NCBI RefSeq assembly: GCF_000972785.3 | Contig: NZ_CP011518.2 | Span: 496,001-560,000 of the forward strand | Reading direction: 5' to 3' | Length of the DNA: 64,000 nucleotides | From: Pandoraea oxalativorans | GTDB lineage: Bacteria > Pseudomonadota > Gammaproteobacteria > Burkholderiales > Burkholderiaceae | Made by a program: the position numbers and the translations under genes | Shown here: one piece after another, positions 7,347 to 16,660 of the stretch | Position numbering within the stretch: the stretch's first letter is position 1 | Layout of the letters: each line of letters starts with the position of its first letter | Notes under the pieces: generated by a model | Databases searched by the model: none | What the model was told of the DNA's origin: nothing | The model's input: only the letters and a program-made list of their open reading frames with translations

Positions 7347-7686
7347 CAACTCACTTCCCATTTTGCTTCCCATTCACCGGTGCTGCGCGCCGAATCTCCC
7401 TTGTCGGACGACCCGATCCGTGCCGTTGCACCGTCCATTTTCGCACCGACCCCGCATGAAAGCCGCGCCGAGCGATACCGCCACATCCCCACCGCGACCG
7501 TGCTGCCCGCACTACGCGGCGAAGGCTTCGCGCCCTTCACGGTGTGTCAGACCCGCGGGCGCCACGACGACCGGCGAGACGCGACCAACCACGTGATCCG
7601 GCTGCGCCACGTGAGCCGGATCAACGGCCGCGAAGCCGACGAAATCATTTTGCCAAACTCGCATGGAGGGACTCGTAGCTATCAAA
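7347..7686 (+). pseudogene. DUF932-family plasmid protein, truncated at both ends
   Basis: The frame reads SPVLRAESPLSDDPIRAVAPSIF, AERYRHIPTATVLPALRGEGF, CQTRGRHDD, LRLRHVSRINGREADEIILPNSH. This is the N-terminal third of DUF932/phage-plasmid TIGR03299-type proteins, which accompany parB-like genes on many beta- and gammaproteobacterial plasmids. No start codon remains in frame, and the 3' end is cut at 7687 by an IS66 terminus. Confidence 0.75.
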
Positions 7687-8125
7687 GTAAGCGCTCGATT
7701 CATACCGTCTTGTGCGCGATATGAAGGATTGCGAAAGTGGCTCCCGCTACGTAAGTGACGGGAACTACTGTGGAATCGGAAAAGAATCATGGGATGGGTC
7801 GGCGGGGTCGTGCGAACCACGATGTCGCGTTTCGCCGGCGCCTGGCAGCCGCGGCGTGCGAGCCCGGGGTGTCGGTTTCCAAGCTTGCGCGTGCGCATGA
7901 CATCAACGCCAATAGGCTGTTCAAACGGCAGCGAGAGTATCGGGCGCCGCTTGCCATCGAACCCGCGCCATTGCTGCCGGTGACGCTCGTATCGGCTGAC
8001 TGGCGGCATTTCGGACGAGGCGGCAGTCGTTCATGATTGGCCCTACGCCAAAGAGCCCGTGTCGCGCGCGGTCGCTGACAAGGTGCTTCGCGAAGCATCA
8101 GCGGTTACGGGCGTACCCGGGTGGC
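7687..8125 (+). pseudogene. IS66-family left end with tnpA remnant
   Basis: 7687 begins GTAAGCGCTCG, the usual IS66 terminal sequence. The frame at 7755-8036 gives FRRRLAAAACEPGVSVSKLA followed by AHDINANRLFKRQRE, the helix-turn-helix of IS66 TnpA (OrfA). It is about 93 aa instead of the usual 130 or more and loses family similarity before the IS2-like element inserted at 8126. No tnpB or tnpC is present. Confidence 0.72.
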
Positions 8126-8156
8126 TGGAGTTGACCCTGTAAAACCGGACACACCA

Positions 8157-9044
8157 TCACACTAAGGTTGCTGAATCCATCGAGCGCCGGAACTCGCGAG
8201 GCGAGCGGTATTTCAGCGCGCTATGGGGGTGCTTCTCGTTGTAATGCTCAAATGCAATGGCCAGATTGTGAGCAGCGGTTGCAGCATCCGGCTTCGGCAT
8301 GAAGGCGACGTAGTCGCGCTTCATCGTTTTCACGAAGCTCTCGGCCATGCCGTTACTTTGCGGACTGCACACGGGCGTGGTCAATGGCTTTAGTCCGATG
8401 TTCATCGCAAACCGGCGCGTATCGTCAGCCGTATAGCCCGAACCATTGTCGCTCAGCCACTCGATTTCGGACGGCGTATGCACCTCGTTGCCGAACCGAT
8501 TTTCCACTGCGGCCAGCATCACGTCGCGCACAATGTCGCCGCTGTGGCCTGCTGTCGTCGCCGCCCAGCTCATCGCTTCTCGGTCGCAGCAATCCAGCGC
8601 AAACGTCACACGCAGCGGCTCGCCGTTGTCGCAGCGGAACTCGAAGCCGTCCGAGCACCATCGCTGATTGCTGCGCGCGACGGCCACTTTGCCATCATGT
8701 CGACGGTGGGCTCGCGGCGCAATCGGTCGGCGCTGCGTCAGCAGCCCATGCGTTCGCATGATGCGATAAATGCGCTTGGCATTGAACGGCGCCAGTCCAA
8801 CTGCAACGCGCTCGTTGCGCAACGTGCCCCAAACCCGCCGGTAGCCATAGCTGGGCAAATCGCCGACGACACGGCGGATTTCCTCGACTACAGTTTCGTC
8901 GTCGGTCGGCCTTGATTGCCGGCCATCGCGCCACGTCGCCGGACGCGACAGTCGTGCCGATACGTTCGAGCGCGACACGCCGAGAACTTCACAGACCAGT
9001 TTCACTGGCCGTCCTCCGGCAGCAAGGGCGAGTGCGCTATCCAT
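8157..9044 (-). CDS. IS2-group transposase OrfB
   Basis: A 295-aa integrase-core transposase. [12 protein letters not shown] is followed by the DDE core: SDGFEF with the first Asp, DNGSGY with the second, and a C-terminal Glu near [11 protein letters not shown]. It overlaps orfA by 43 nt. The A7 run at 9044-9050 is a -1 slippery site, so the active enzyme is expected to be an OrfAB fusion made by programmed frameshifting, as in IS3 elements generally. It catalyses copy-out/paste-in transposition. Confidence 0.93.
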   Translation of the reverse strand: MDSALALAAGGRPVKLVCEVLGVSRSNVSARLSRPATWRDGRQSRPTDDETVVEEIRRVVGDLPSYGYRRVWGTLRNERVAVGLAPFNAKRIYRIMRTHGLLTQRRPIAPRAHRRHDGKVAVARSNQRWCSDGFEFRCDNGEPLRVTFALDCCDREAMSWAATTAGHSGDIVRDVMLAAVENRFGNEVHTPSEIEWLSDNGSGYTADDTRRFAMNIGLKPLTTPVCSPQSNGMAESFVKTMKRDYVAFMPKPDAATAAHNLAIAFEHYNEKHPHSALKYRSPREFRRSMDSATLV

Positions 9045-9397
9045 TTTTTTGCTCGGCTGTATTCAACTGCTTCCCGGAGAATCTCGTTCTCCATTGTTTT
9101 TTTGCCGAGCATCCGTTGCAGCTCGCGAATCTGCTTGAGCGCATCAGCCAACTCCGATGCCGGAACCACTTCTTCGCCAGCCTTGACCGCTGACAGGCTA
9201 CCGTCCTGGTACAGCTTGCGCCAGTGGAATAGCTGGTTCGGGTTCACGCCGTAATGGCGCGCGACCATTGAAACCGATTTTCCCGGTTCGAAACTCTCGC
9301 GAACCATCGACAGTTTCTGCTCCGCCGTCCAGCGACGCCGGCGCTCTGGGCCCGTCAACACTTCCATCACTTCCTGCTTGGTGTTAGTCAAAAACAC
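9002..9397 (-). CDS. IS2-group transposase OrfA
   Basis: A 131-aa DNA-binding protein. The helix-turn-helix is around [20 protein letters not shown] (about residues 43-62), followed by a leucine-zipper-like segment ending [12 protein letters not shown]. It supplies the N-terminal part of the OrfAB fusion through slippage on the A7 tract at its 3' end. OrfA alone usually represses or regulates transposition. Confidence 0.92.
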   Translation of the reverse strand: MFLTNTKQEVMEVLTGPERRRRWTAEQKLSMVRESFEPGKSVSMVARHYGVNPNQLFHWRKLYQDGSLSAVKAGEEVVPASELADALKQIRELQRMLGKKTMENEILREAVEYSRAKKWIAHSPLLPEDGQ

Positions 9398-9660
9398 AGT
9401 CTTATGCCTACCCGTTATTGTAAGTGGGTCGCTGTGTCCGGTGTTTCATGGGGCCGCTCCAGTGGCGTCGGTGGCTGACGTGTCGGGGGGTGCGGTTGAG
9501 TGTCACATCGCACTGGCGTTGATGCTGCCCGTATCAAGGACGGGTAGCCGCACAGGGCCGCGTCCGACTGATAAGCAAGCGACCACCCGGTAACATGAGA
9601 AACTTCGTTTGCCTATATAATTGGAAAATGTGTATTTTTTATGAATTTTTCTAAAAATCA

Positions 9661-10059
9661 TTGAAACTTTCGGGGGCGAAGGTGTTTTCCAACGTACATG
9701 CTGTCTCGTGGGTCCTTTCTTGTGCGATTGTTCCACTTTTGTCGGCGGTCGTTCTTGCGCGGCCAGCCGAAGCCGCGGCTGTGTGCGGCGGTCGATCTGC
9801 CATCATCGCGATTTGGGAGTGCGGCGCTCAGGGGAAAAGTGAGATTTGTACCCTTTGGGGCGTCGATGTTCCTCAGGCAGGAGCATGGACTGAAAAGAGC
9901 CTGTATGTTCTGGAACGGCCCGGCTCGGTAGAGCGCGTCGGATACGACGAAGTTTGCGAAAACGGTCGTTGTGCCCGCCCGCATTATTCGGTTTGCTCAA
10001 CGCCTGTTGCTCACCCTACGCCAACGAAACTGGAAGTTCTCTTGGGTTCTGGCGGGTAA
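9661..10059 (+). CDS. Small cysteine-containing secreted protein (possibly truncated)
   Basis: An ORF of 132 codons that needs a TTG start, since no ATG occurs in frame near the N-terminus. Residues 1-40 look like a Sec signal peptide: basic start, hydrophobic core LSCAIVPLLSAVVLA, and a cleavage region ending AEAAA. The mature part contains six or more Cys (VCGG, WECGAQ, EICTLW, EVCENGRCARP, SVCS), suggesting a disulfide-rich periplasmic or exported domain. I do not recognise the family. The C-terminus runs toward an IS3 remnant and may be artificial. The upstream 60 bp are AT-rich and could hold a promoter. Confidence 0.45.
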   Translation: MKLSGAKVFSNVHAVSWVLSCAIVPLLSAVVLARPAEAAAVCGGRSAIIAIWECGAQGKSEICTLWGVDVPQAGAWTEKSLYVLERPGSVERVGYDEVCENGRCARPHYSVCSTPVAHPTPTKLEVLLGSGG

Positions 10060-10144
10060 TCTCCGTGTTGATTGCGCCGGCCCGCCAACTCCGCTCTTTC
10101 CGCTTGCACATCGGCACGCCGGCGTCGCTAGAATAGGTGCCTGT

Positions 10145-10410
10145 TGATTTTGCAAGGCTTCGTCGACCAGCCCGTGGCTCTCCTGCAAGGCCATCAGCCG
10201 TTCCTCCCGCGACCAGTCTTCCGGTCGTCGTGGGTCTGCAGAGCTCGGGCGCCGGTTCGTGGCGCCGGCACCTCTCGTCCTTTTCCTTAATGTCAGTACG
10301 TTGACGTTCAATTCGTCGGCCACCGCTCCAACCGTGCGGCTCCCGCGCTGCAGAACCTTGGACAGCGCCTGCGCCTTGAACTCAACAGAATACGTTTGTT
10401 TCACTTTCAA
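10145..10410 (-). pseudogene. IS3-type transposase OrfA remnant
   Basis: MKVKQTYSVEFKAQALSKVL followed by VGAVADELNVNVLTLRK is the helix-turn-helix start of an IS-encoded OrfA. Similarity continues to ALQESHGLVDEAL near 10150 and then breaks off. The upstream non-coding end is shared with another remnant at 35940-36070, so both derive from the same element type. Confidence 0.75.
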
Positions 10411-10463
10411 CCTGCACCTCTGACGCTACTTGATAAGGAAGTTCAGAGGCGACAACTATTCTG

Positions 10464-11065
10464 ACGCCGGGGGCGCATCGAGATCTCACCGGGTTCGATT
10501 TCGGCCAAGCGCACGTGGATGAAGTGTTGGTGCGAGAACTACACGGTTTGGCGTTTCTCTCCAGCGCACACAACGTCGTGTTTATCGGCGGGCCAGGTAC
10601 CGGCAAGACGCACTTGGCCACCGCCATAGGCATCCAGGCGGTGCAGCGCCAGGGCAAGCGCGTTAGATACTTCTCAACAGTGGAGCTGACAAACGCGCTG
10701 GAGCAAGAGAAGGCTATCGGCAAGCAAGGCCAAATAGCACACAAACTGATGTACGTGGATAGGGTGATCCTCGACGAGCCGGGCTACTTGCCATTCAGCC
10801 AGACGGGCGGCGCGCTGCTATTTCATCCGCTCTTGAAGCTGGACGAACACACCAGCGTGGTGATAACGACGAACCTGAGCTTTAGCGCGTGGGTCGGCGT
10901 ATTCGGGGATGCCAAGATGACAACCGCGCTGCTCGACCGGGTGACGCATCACTGCCACATCGTGGAAACGGGCAACGAGTCCTGGCGGTTCAAGACCGGT
11001 TCGGCAAAATCTCGGGTATCGCGGAAAAAGGCCCCCAAGGGCACGGCAACCGACGACTTGACGCT
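10464..11065 (+). pseudogene. istB: IS21-family IstB ATPase, 5'-truncated
   Basis: The reading frame starts inside family sequence ([17 protein letters not shown]), with no native start. It then gives Walker [12 protein letters not shown], a Walker B region [12 protein letters not shown] (usually DELGYLPFS) and TTNLSFSAW, ending near GTATDDLT. About the first 60-80 residues are missing at the junction with the IS3 remnant. The 3' end abuts an IS110-type element. An ATG at 10515 could still produce a shortened protein. Confidence 0.8.
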
Positions 11066-11071
11066 CCTATG

Positions 11072-12133
11072 TCAAGAAGCACTCGCTGAATCGGCTAGAT
11101 CGGCAAGAATGAGTGGGTACAATTCTCTGACGATATAGCGCTTCAGACAGCGGTGAATTTCCTTGTTCGACATACCTTCTTTGGTTCGGCGCTCGACGTA
11201 TGCTCGAGTTCTCGGATCACTGCGCATGCGCACCATCGCTATGGTCCACAGGGCATTGTTCGCTGCTCGATCACCCCCACGGTTCAAGCGATGTCGGACT
11301 GTCTTGCCAGAGGAGGCTTGCAACGGACTCGTGCCACAAAGTGCAGCGAGCGCCGCATCGCTTTTCAAGCGCTCCGGGTTGTCGCCAGCAACGGCGACAA
11401 GCACTGCTGCCGTTTGAGGTCCAACGCCGAATCGCTCTCGAAGCCTTCTGGCATGTCTTTGTGTTAAGTGTTCGAGCATCGCATCGAGCGTTGAGAGTTC
11501 CTCCGCGAGCGCGAGGTAGCGCTTTGCTAGCAGGCGCAACGTAGTCGCCAATGCCTGCAACATTGGTGCACCTCCCAACGAACGCAGCTTCGCGCAGTTA
11601 GCAACGCATTCCGAAGTCTTCGTCCTCAGAAGCCGTTCGCGGATGTCTTGCGGCGCACTCACCAGCAAGGCTCGCAATTGGTTTATCGCCTGTGTCTTCG
11701 CCTTGACGGCACTGCGACGTGCAACTGATACAGTTCGCATTGCCTCAGCCGCGCCCGACTGCTCTTTGGGAATCGCAGTGGCTCGTCCAGCGAGGACCGC
11801 TCTCGCAGCATTTTCCGCATCAGTCGGATCAGATTTTCCTCGTGATCGACGCGCTGCACGATCAGGGCGATTGACCTCCAGTACATCGATATCATGATCT
11901 CGCAACACTCGGGCAAGACCTGCGCCATATGTGCCGGTCCCTTCAACTCCGGCGCGCCGAACATGCCCCAATGAGTTCGCCCAAGTCAGAAGCTTGAGAT
12001 ACCCCGTAGTTTCGGCCGCGACTGACAGGGTTCCAACGAGTTTCCCTGTTTCACTAATTAATGCACCGACATGGGTATCGAGATGCGTATCGACGCCCAG
12101 AATGACTTCGCCTTCAATCGCTCGATCGTCCAT
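11072..12133 (-). CDS. IS110-family transposase (DEDD type)
   Basis: About 353 aa from ATG 12133 ([19 protein letters not shown]). An upstream GTG-started extension is possible but lacks a ribosome site. The N-terminal RuvC-like DEDD domain shows GVDTHLDTH with the first Asp and [13 protein letters not shown] with later acidic residues. The C-terminal Tnp20 domain includes [22 protein letters not shown] and [16 protein letters not shown]110 enzymes are guided by a bridge/seek RNA from the element's non-coding end. The 260 bp between 12134 and the ISL3 end at about 12394 is the place to look. The 3' end overlaps the truncated istB. Confidence 0.9.
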   Translation of the reverse strand: MDDRAIEGEVILGVDTHLDTHVGALISETGKLVGTLSVAAETTGYLKLLTWANSLGHVRRAGVEGTGTYGAGLARVLRDHDIDVLEVNRPDRAARRSRGKSDPTDAENAARAVLAGRATAIPKEQSGAAEAMRTVSVARRSAVKAKTQAINQLRALLVSAPQDIRERLLRTKTSECVANCAKLRSLGGAPMLQALATTLRLLAKRYLALAEELSTLDAMLEHLTQRHARRLRERFGVGPQTAAVLVAVAGDNPERLKSDAALAALCGTSPLQASSGKTVRHRLNRGGDRAANNALWTIAMVRMRSDPRTRAYVERRTKEGMSNKEIHRCLKRYIVRELYPLILADLADSASAS

Positions 12134-12397
12134 ATTTGTTTCCCAAGAAGTGGACGCATCGCCAACCCCATTCGCTGGACAGGACACTCATGGTGCAGAA
12201 CAAAGCTCCTATTAGGTCACAAACGCTGGGCCCGGCAACGCTCGGGGAACGTCGGAGATCGATCGACAGGTCAACTCAAAGGCAGCTTCGCCAATCCCAG
12301 CAAGGGTCAGATCGGACCGACGTTCAAAGCCGATCTTAGACTGAGTATCCACACAGAAGTCGATGTACTACGCTGTTCGGGGTGGGTTAAATTTGGT

Positions 12398-13109
12398 TCA
12401 TTGAGCATTACCGGGGAAGGCGGCGCGGATTTTGAGGAAGAAGTATTCCTGGTCTCGGTAGCCGTAGGCGCGCCGCTTAATGACCTTGATAGTGTTGTTA
12501 ATGCCCTCAACGATGCTGGTGTTTAGACGATGTCGGCATCTGGCCAGGATGCCATGCAGATAGCCTTTCAGACGCTGAGCGAAGGTGTTCAAGGGGGCTA
12601 TTCCGCTTTGCTCGGCCTGCTCGCACCAGTGGTGCCAGGCTTGTTTTGCCCAGGCAGGTCTTCGGTAGAACCAGAGCCGCTTGAGTTCGTCCCTCAGGAC
12701 ATAGACCGTCAGCAGCGGCTGGTTGGCTTGCAGCAATTCGTCGAGCCGGACGGCCTGCTGCCGGTCTAGCTTGTCGCGGTTGCGCAATAACAGCCAGCGG
12801 CTCGATTTGATGACCCGGCGCGCGGGACGGTCCTGGCGCAGTTGGTTGGCCTGATCCACGCGCACCCGATCAATGACCTCTCGTCCGTACTTGGCCACGA
12901 CATGGAACAAGTCATAGACGATCTCCGCCCGTGGGCAGTGGGCCTGGATTTCTAACTCGTAGGCCGTAGTCATGTCGATGGCTACGGCCTTGATGCGTTG
13001 GGCGACCCCACGCGGCAATTGCTCGAAGAACGCCCGAGCCGTCTCGCGTGAGCGTCCTGGGCCGATCCACAGCACCTGCCTGCTGATCGGATCGACGACT
13101 ACCGTCGCG
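12398..13109 (-). pseudogene. ISL3 transposase, C-terminal part
   Basis: From the insertion point the frame reads ATVVVDPISRQVLWIGPGRS, then AVAIDMTTAYELEIQAHCP and HRLNTSIVEGINNTIKVIKR. These are the DDE catalytic domain of ISL3 transposases, with Asp in VAIDM and VYDLFHV and Glu in VEGINN. The upstream 95 residues of the open frame (to 13417) are antisense read-through of the IS256 element and are not part of the protein. Confidence 0.85.
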
Positions 13110-14540
13110 GAGCTATTGTCGAATCTGGTGTACGGGGTGCTTTGGGAAATATGAGAAGGCGGTGGCGGTTTAGCTGAGAATGTTGCTTGTCGAAGGCACA
13201 CCGAGCAAAGCCGGCGCGAGCCGGCCCCGACCACCATGAAGAAGATTACGAAAGAAACGAACGGCAGTAAAGCACAAACGAAGAGCGCGCTCGATGAACT
13301 GATCCAGCAAGGCGCGCGGCAGATCATCGAGCAGGCAGTCGAAGCGGAACTGGCGAGCATGCTTGAACAGTACAGCAACGTGAGGTCGATCGACGGTCGG
13401 CGTGCCGTGGTGCGCAACGGCTACCTACCAGAGCGCGAAGTCGTCACGGCCATCGGTCCGGTGCCGGTTCGGGTACCGAAGGTGCGTGATCGCTCGGGTT
13501 CGGGCATCCGCTTCAATTCGGCGGTCGTGCCGCCGTACGTTCGCAAATCCGCACGCGTGTCGGCCGCACTACCGTGGCTGTACCTGCGAGGCATCTCGAC
13601 GGGCGACATGAGCGAAGCCATGGGCATCATGCTGGGCGGCCAGGTCAGCGGCCTGTCGCCAAATGTGGTGAGTCGTCTGAAGGCGCAATGGGCCGATGAG
13701 CATGCTCAGTGGAATCAGCGTGAGTTGTCGTTGGCGCGCTGGGTGTACTGGTGGGCTGACGGCATTCACACCGGCGTGCGCAGCGACGATTCCGACGGCC
13801 AGTGCCTGTTGGTGATCATTGGTGTCAAACCGGACGGAACGAAAGAGCGTGTGGCGATCAGTGACGGGTATCGGGAATCGAAGGCGTCGTGGGCCGAACT
13901 GCTGCTCGATCTGAAAAAGCGCGGTCTGCAGTCAGGGCCGCTGCTGGCTTGCGGAGATGGTGCGATGGGATTCTGGGCAGCGATGGAAGAAGTGTTCCCG
14001 CAGACCGAGCATCAGCGCTGCTGGTTCCACAAGATGGGCAACGTGCTCAACGCGCTGCCGAAATCGCAGCAGGCCCGCGCCAAAAAGGCGATGCAGGACA
14101 TTTGGATGGCCGCCACGCGTGCCGAAGCGCTGGTTGCCTTCGATCACTTCGTTGATACCCACTCGGCAAAGTATCCGAAGGTGGTCGAAAAGCTGACGCA
14201 AGATCGCGACGAGCTGCTGGCATTTTACGATTTCCCGGCCGAACACTGGCAGCATCTGCGCACGACGAATCCGATTGAATCGACCTTCGCGACGGTGCGT
14301 CACCGCACCAAGCGCACGCGCAACTGCGTCTCGCGCGCGACGTTCCTCGGCCTGGCATTCAAGCTGATCGAGTCGGCCGAAGACTCGTGGCGGCGCATCC
14401 GCGCCCCCGAAAAGATCGCGACGATGCTTGACGGGATGACGTTCAAGGATGGAGAGCCGGTGACCGACAGCACACCGGCTCAGCAGCCCCTGGCCGCCTA
14501 ATCTTGCTCACGCCCCGTACACCAGATTTGACTTTAACTC
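13110..14540 (+). mobile_element. IS256-family element, complete
   Basis: 1431 bp with about 28-bp inverted repeats (left GAGCTATTGTCGAATCTGGT, right the complement of CCAGATTTGACTTTAACTC). A perfect 9-bp target duplication ACCGTCGCG is at 13101-13109 and 14541-14549. It is inserted into the ISL3 transposase gene. Confidence 0.94.
13236..14501 (+). CDS. IS256-family (mutator-type) transposase
   Basis: A 421-aa full-length transposase. Recognisable blocks are RAVVRNGYLPEREVVTAIGP near residue 55, VYWWADGIHTGVR with the first catalytic Asp, ACGDGAMGFWAAMEEVFP with the second Asp, and NPIESTFATVRHRTKRTRN with the catalytic Glu. It cuts and pastes the element through a circular intermediate. The translation start ATG 13236 follows a CCGACCACC leader without a strong ribosome site. 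The gene is intact, and its 3' part matches the remnant at 3211-3500. Confidence 0.94.
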   Translation: MKKITKETNGSKAQTKSALDELIQQGARQIIEQAVEAELASMLEQYSNVRSIDGRRAVVRNGYLPEREVVTAIGPVPVRVPKVRDRSGSGIRFNSAVVPPYVRKSARVSAALPWLYLRGISTGDMSEAMGIMLGGQVSGLSPNVVSRLKAQWADEHAQWNQRELSLARWVYWWADGIHTGVRSDDSDGQCLLVIIGVKPDGTKERVAISDGYRESKASWAELLLDLKKRGLQSGPLLACGDGAMGFWAAMEEVFPQTEHQRCWFHKMGNVLNALPKSQQARAKKAMQDIWMAATRAEALVAFDHFVDTHSAKYPKVVEKLTQDRDELLAFYDFPAEHWQHLRTTNPIESTFATVRHRTKRTRNCVSRATFLGLAFKLIESAEDSWRRIRAPEKIATMLDGMTFKDGEPVTDSTPAQQPLAA

Positions 14541-15094
14541 ACCGTCGCGTACCGATGCCCTTTATGCAGGGCGAACTCGTCCATCGCTAAATACTCGATC
14601 CTGGACCAATCCGGTTCGCGCACTGACGCTCGGAGCCGGGCCTTGTCCAGCGTCTTGACGGTATGCCAACCCAGCTCGAAGAACCTCGCCACCGCCTGCA
14701 CGTTGCTCGATTGCAGCAATTGGCTGCAGGCCGCCGCAAGCCGATCCGTCACCCGCTGGTAGCGACCCAGCCAAGTAAGCCGCTCCAGGCGCGGGCCACC
14801 GCATTGCTCACACAACAAGCGCCGGCGTGGAACATGAAGAACAACCCGGTACTCAAATAACGGCAGATCTCGCACCCGGCGCACCGTGGTCTCATGGACC
14901 TGGCGACATCGTGCGCCGCACTGCTCGCACAGCATCACCTTGGCGGTTGGCTTCAAATAGATCGACAGCGTGCGCCCTGTGCCCTCGGGCCACTCCACGC
15001 GTTCGACGGCATAGCCCTGCCAGCCTCCCAGCGACTCCAGCAGCTTGCGATCCAGCATCTCCACGCACTCCTGATGGCAAATTCCTGCCATCAA
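14541..15094 (-). pseudogene. ISL3 transposase, N-terminal part
   Basis: Begins at ATG 15094 or a few codons in (MLDRKLLESLGGWQGYAVER). The ISL3 zinc-finger region shows CEQCGARC and CEQCGGPR, followed by the helix-turn-helix FFELGWHTVKTLDKARL. It ends at GHRYATV, where the 9-bp duplication and the IS256 element begin. The remaining half is at 12398-13109. Confidence 0.86.
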
Positions 15095-15158
15095 GAGTAC
15101 GAAAACTTGTCAAATCCCTCCACGCTATTGCGCGATGAACCCAAAAAAAGCCGCAGAT

Positions 15159-15222
15159 AGACAGATGGTATGAACGCCGCCCTCCCTTCGCGCTGGATTC
15201 AGGCCCCGGACACGGAAGTGAC
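15159..15222 (+). repeat. 64-bp sequence shared with 58402-58466 (inverted)
   Basis: AGACAGATGGTATGAACGCC and the following bases recur, with a few changes, on the opposite strand at 58402-58466. Here it precedes an IS1111-type element. There it precedes a serine-recombinase fragment. It may be the end of a mobile element or a preferred insertion site. Confidence 0.7.
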
Positions 15223-15311
15223 TTTGGGAGTGTTGGGTCCCTCCAGAACCGAATGGCATCAATGTGCCAAAGTGGAGGTGTCGCGACCACTTGAGGAACG
15301 GAGGGACCATC

Positions 15312-16334
15312 ATGAATACTACGACGTTCGGGCTCGACATTGCAAAGCGGGCTTTCCAGATGTATTGGGTCGAAACGGAAACGGGAGAGATTGTGAACCG
15401 GCGGTTCACGAAGCAACAGGTTATAGAATTTCTTGGCCAGCGACCGGCCGGACGGGTGGCTTTGGAAGCCTGCGGAAGTGCGCACTGGTGGGCACGCAAG
15501 ATCGTAGCGCTGGGTCATGAAGTCGTATTGCTGCATGCGAGATTCATCCGCCCGTTCGTCCAGAATAACAAGACCGATGCGACGGACGCTCGTGCGATCT
15601 GGACGGCAGCACAGCAACCCGGCATGCGTTCGGTAGCACCGAAGACAGCGGATCAGCAGGCCACGCTGGCCCTGCATCGCATGCGTTCACTGCTAGTCAA
15701 GTCACGTACCATGCAAGTCAACCAGTTGCGCGGCCTGCTGTACGAATTTGGCGTGACGCTCAAAGCGGGTCGCGTCGCCGGCCTTGCCGAGGTCCGCGAG
15801 CGACTACATGAAATCGAAGAGGTCGTTCCGGGCACGTTGTTCGATGCGCTGCGCGACCAGCTTCAGCACATCGAGCGGATCGACGGCGAGATCAGGAAAC
15901 TCGAGAGACAGATCGTTGCCTGGCAACGACAGGAGGCGGCATGTCAGCGGGTCGCTACGATTCCAGGTATCGGACCATTGACGGCGACAGCCCTGGTCGC
16001 GACGATCGGCGATCCTGCTGCATTCAAATCCGGACGTGAGCTTGCCGCGTACCTCGGCCTGGTTCCCAGGCAAAGCGGTACAGGCGGCAAGGTACGGTTG
16101 GGCGGCATAAGCAAGCGCGGCGACAGCTATATACGCATGCTACTGATTCACGGTGCACGAGCGGTCATGTTCAAGAGCAGGAGCAAGGGCGCCTGGAGCG
16201 AGCAACTGTCCCTGCGTCGGCCTACGAATGTGGTTGCCGTCGCGCTGGCAAACAAGATGGCGCGAACAGCGTGGTCGTTACTCGCGCACGACAAAACTTA
16301 CCAGACAGACTACGCAGCACAAAGGGCTAGCTGA
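15312..16334 (+). CDS. IS110-family transposase, IS1111 group
   Basis: 340 aa from ATG 15312 (MNTTTFGLDIAKRAFQMYW), chosen because GGAGGGACC lies directly upstream. The longer open frame to 15264 lacks a ribosome site. The DEDD/RuvC domain is seen in FGLDIAK and NNKTDATDARAIW. The Tnp20 domain is IPGIGPLTATALVATIGDP followed by GLVPRQSGTGGK, with the catalytic Ser region SKRGDSYIRMLLIHGARA. The sequence type resembles the IS1111 group. In that group the guide RNA lies 3' of the gene, here 16335 to about 16617, which has no ORF. Confidence 0.9.
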   Translation: MNTTTFGLDIAKRAFQMYWVETETGEIVNRRFTKQQVIEFLGQRPAGRVALEACGSAHWWARKIVALGHEVVLLHARFIRPFVQNNKTDATDARAIWTAAQQPGMRSVAPKTADQQATLALHRMRSLLVKSRTMQVNQLRGLLYEFGVTLKAGRVAGLAEVRERLHEIEEVVPGTLFDALRDQLQHIERIDGEIRKLERQIVAWQRQEAACQRVATIPGIGPLTATALVATIGDPAAFKSGRELAAYLGLVPRQSGTGGKVRLGGISKRGDSYIRMLLIHGARAVMFKSRSKGAWSEQLSLRRPTNVVAVALANKMARTAWSLLAHDKTYQTDYAAQRAS

Positions 16335-16617
16335 AAAGCAGGGGTATCGAGCACGAGTCACGCAGACAGGTTGCGAAGGTCGATAACGATGTGATGGCGA
16401 GACAGGTTGGTCCGCAAGAACGTAAGCCTGATTGACGCTGTGCGCTTCGAGCGCGCTAGACAGTAGAGGTCGTTCTTGGCGAATTCCATCAGGGCGCGCA
16501 GGCTGGCCTGCAGACGCCGGATATAAGCCTGCAACCAAATTCTCGTCCAATGTCACAACGATATTACCTTGCAAGCCGGGCGGCGTTCATATAAGCGTCA
16601 AGCAGCATGGCCGGTCA
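16335..16617 (+). ncRNA. Candidate IS1111-type guide (seek/bridge) RNA region
   Basis: 283 bp of non-coding sequence follow the IS1111-type transposase and end at the IS21 terminus. In characterised IS1111 elements this segment encodes the RNA that pairs with donor and target. I did not fold it, and its boundaries are only those of the gap. Confidence 0.35.
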
Positions 16618-16660
16618 GCGACAACTATCTTGGCCGGTCAACGGGTGTAGTTGTCGCTGG

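Larger units (their letters stand above)
8126..9461 (-). mobile_element. IS3-family (IS2-group) element, copy 1, complete
   Basis: 1336 bp with imperfect inverted repeats (TGGAGTTGACCCTGT at the left, complement of GGGGCCGCTCCA at the right). A 5-bp target duplication GTGGC is at 8121-8125 and 9462-9466. Length, repeat sequence and duplication size fit the IS2 group. As far as I can read, the sequence is identical to copy 2 at 33061-34396, indicating recent transposition. Confidence 0.93.
12394..15142 (-). mobile_element. ISL3-family element interrupted by an IS256-family element
   Basis: The ISL3 transposase gene is in two pieces on the minus strand: 14541-15094 (N-terminal) and about 12398-13109 (C-terminal). 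Joining them across the IS256 insertion restores continuous family sequence (GHRYATV then VVDPISRQ). The outer ends carry imperfect inverted sequences (GGTTCATTGAGCATTACC at 12395 and the complement of GCGCGATGAACC near 15142). End positions are approximate. Confidence 0.82.

Noticed and set aside
12398-13417. Reading the 339-aa frame as one transposase
   Set aside because: The first 95 residues are antisense to the IS256 element. The true protein begins in the other ISL3 half at 15094.
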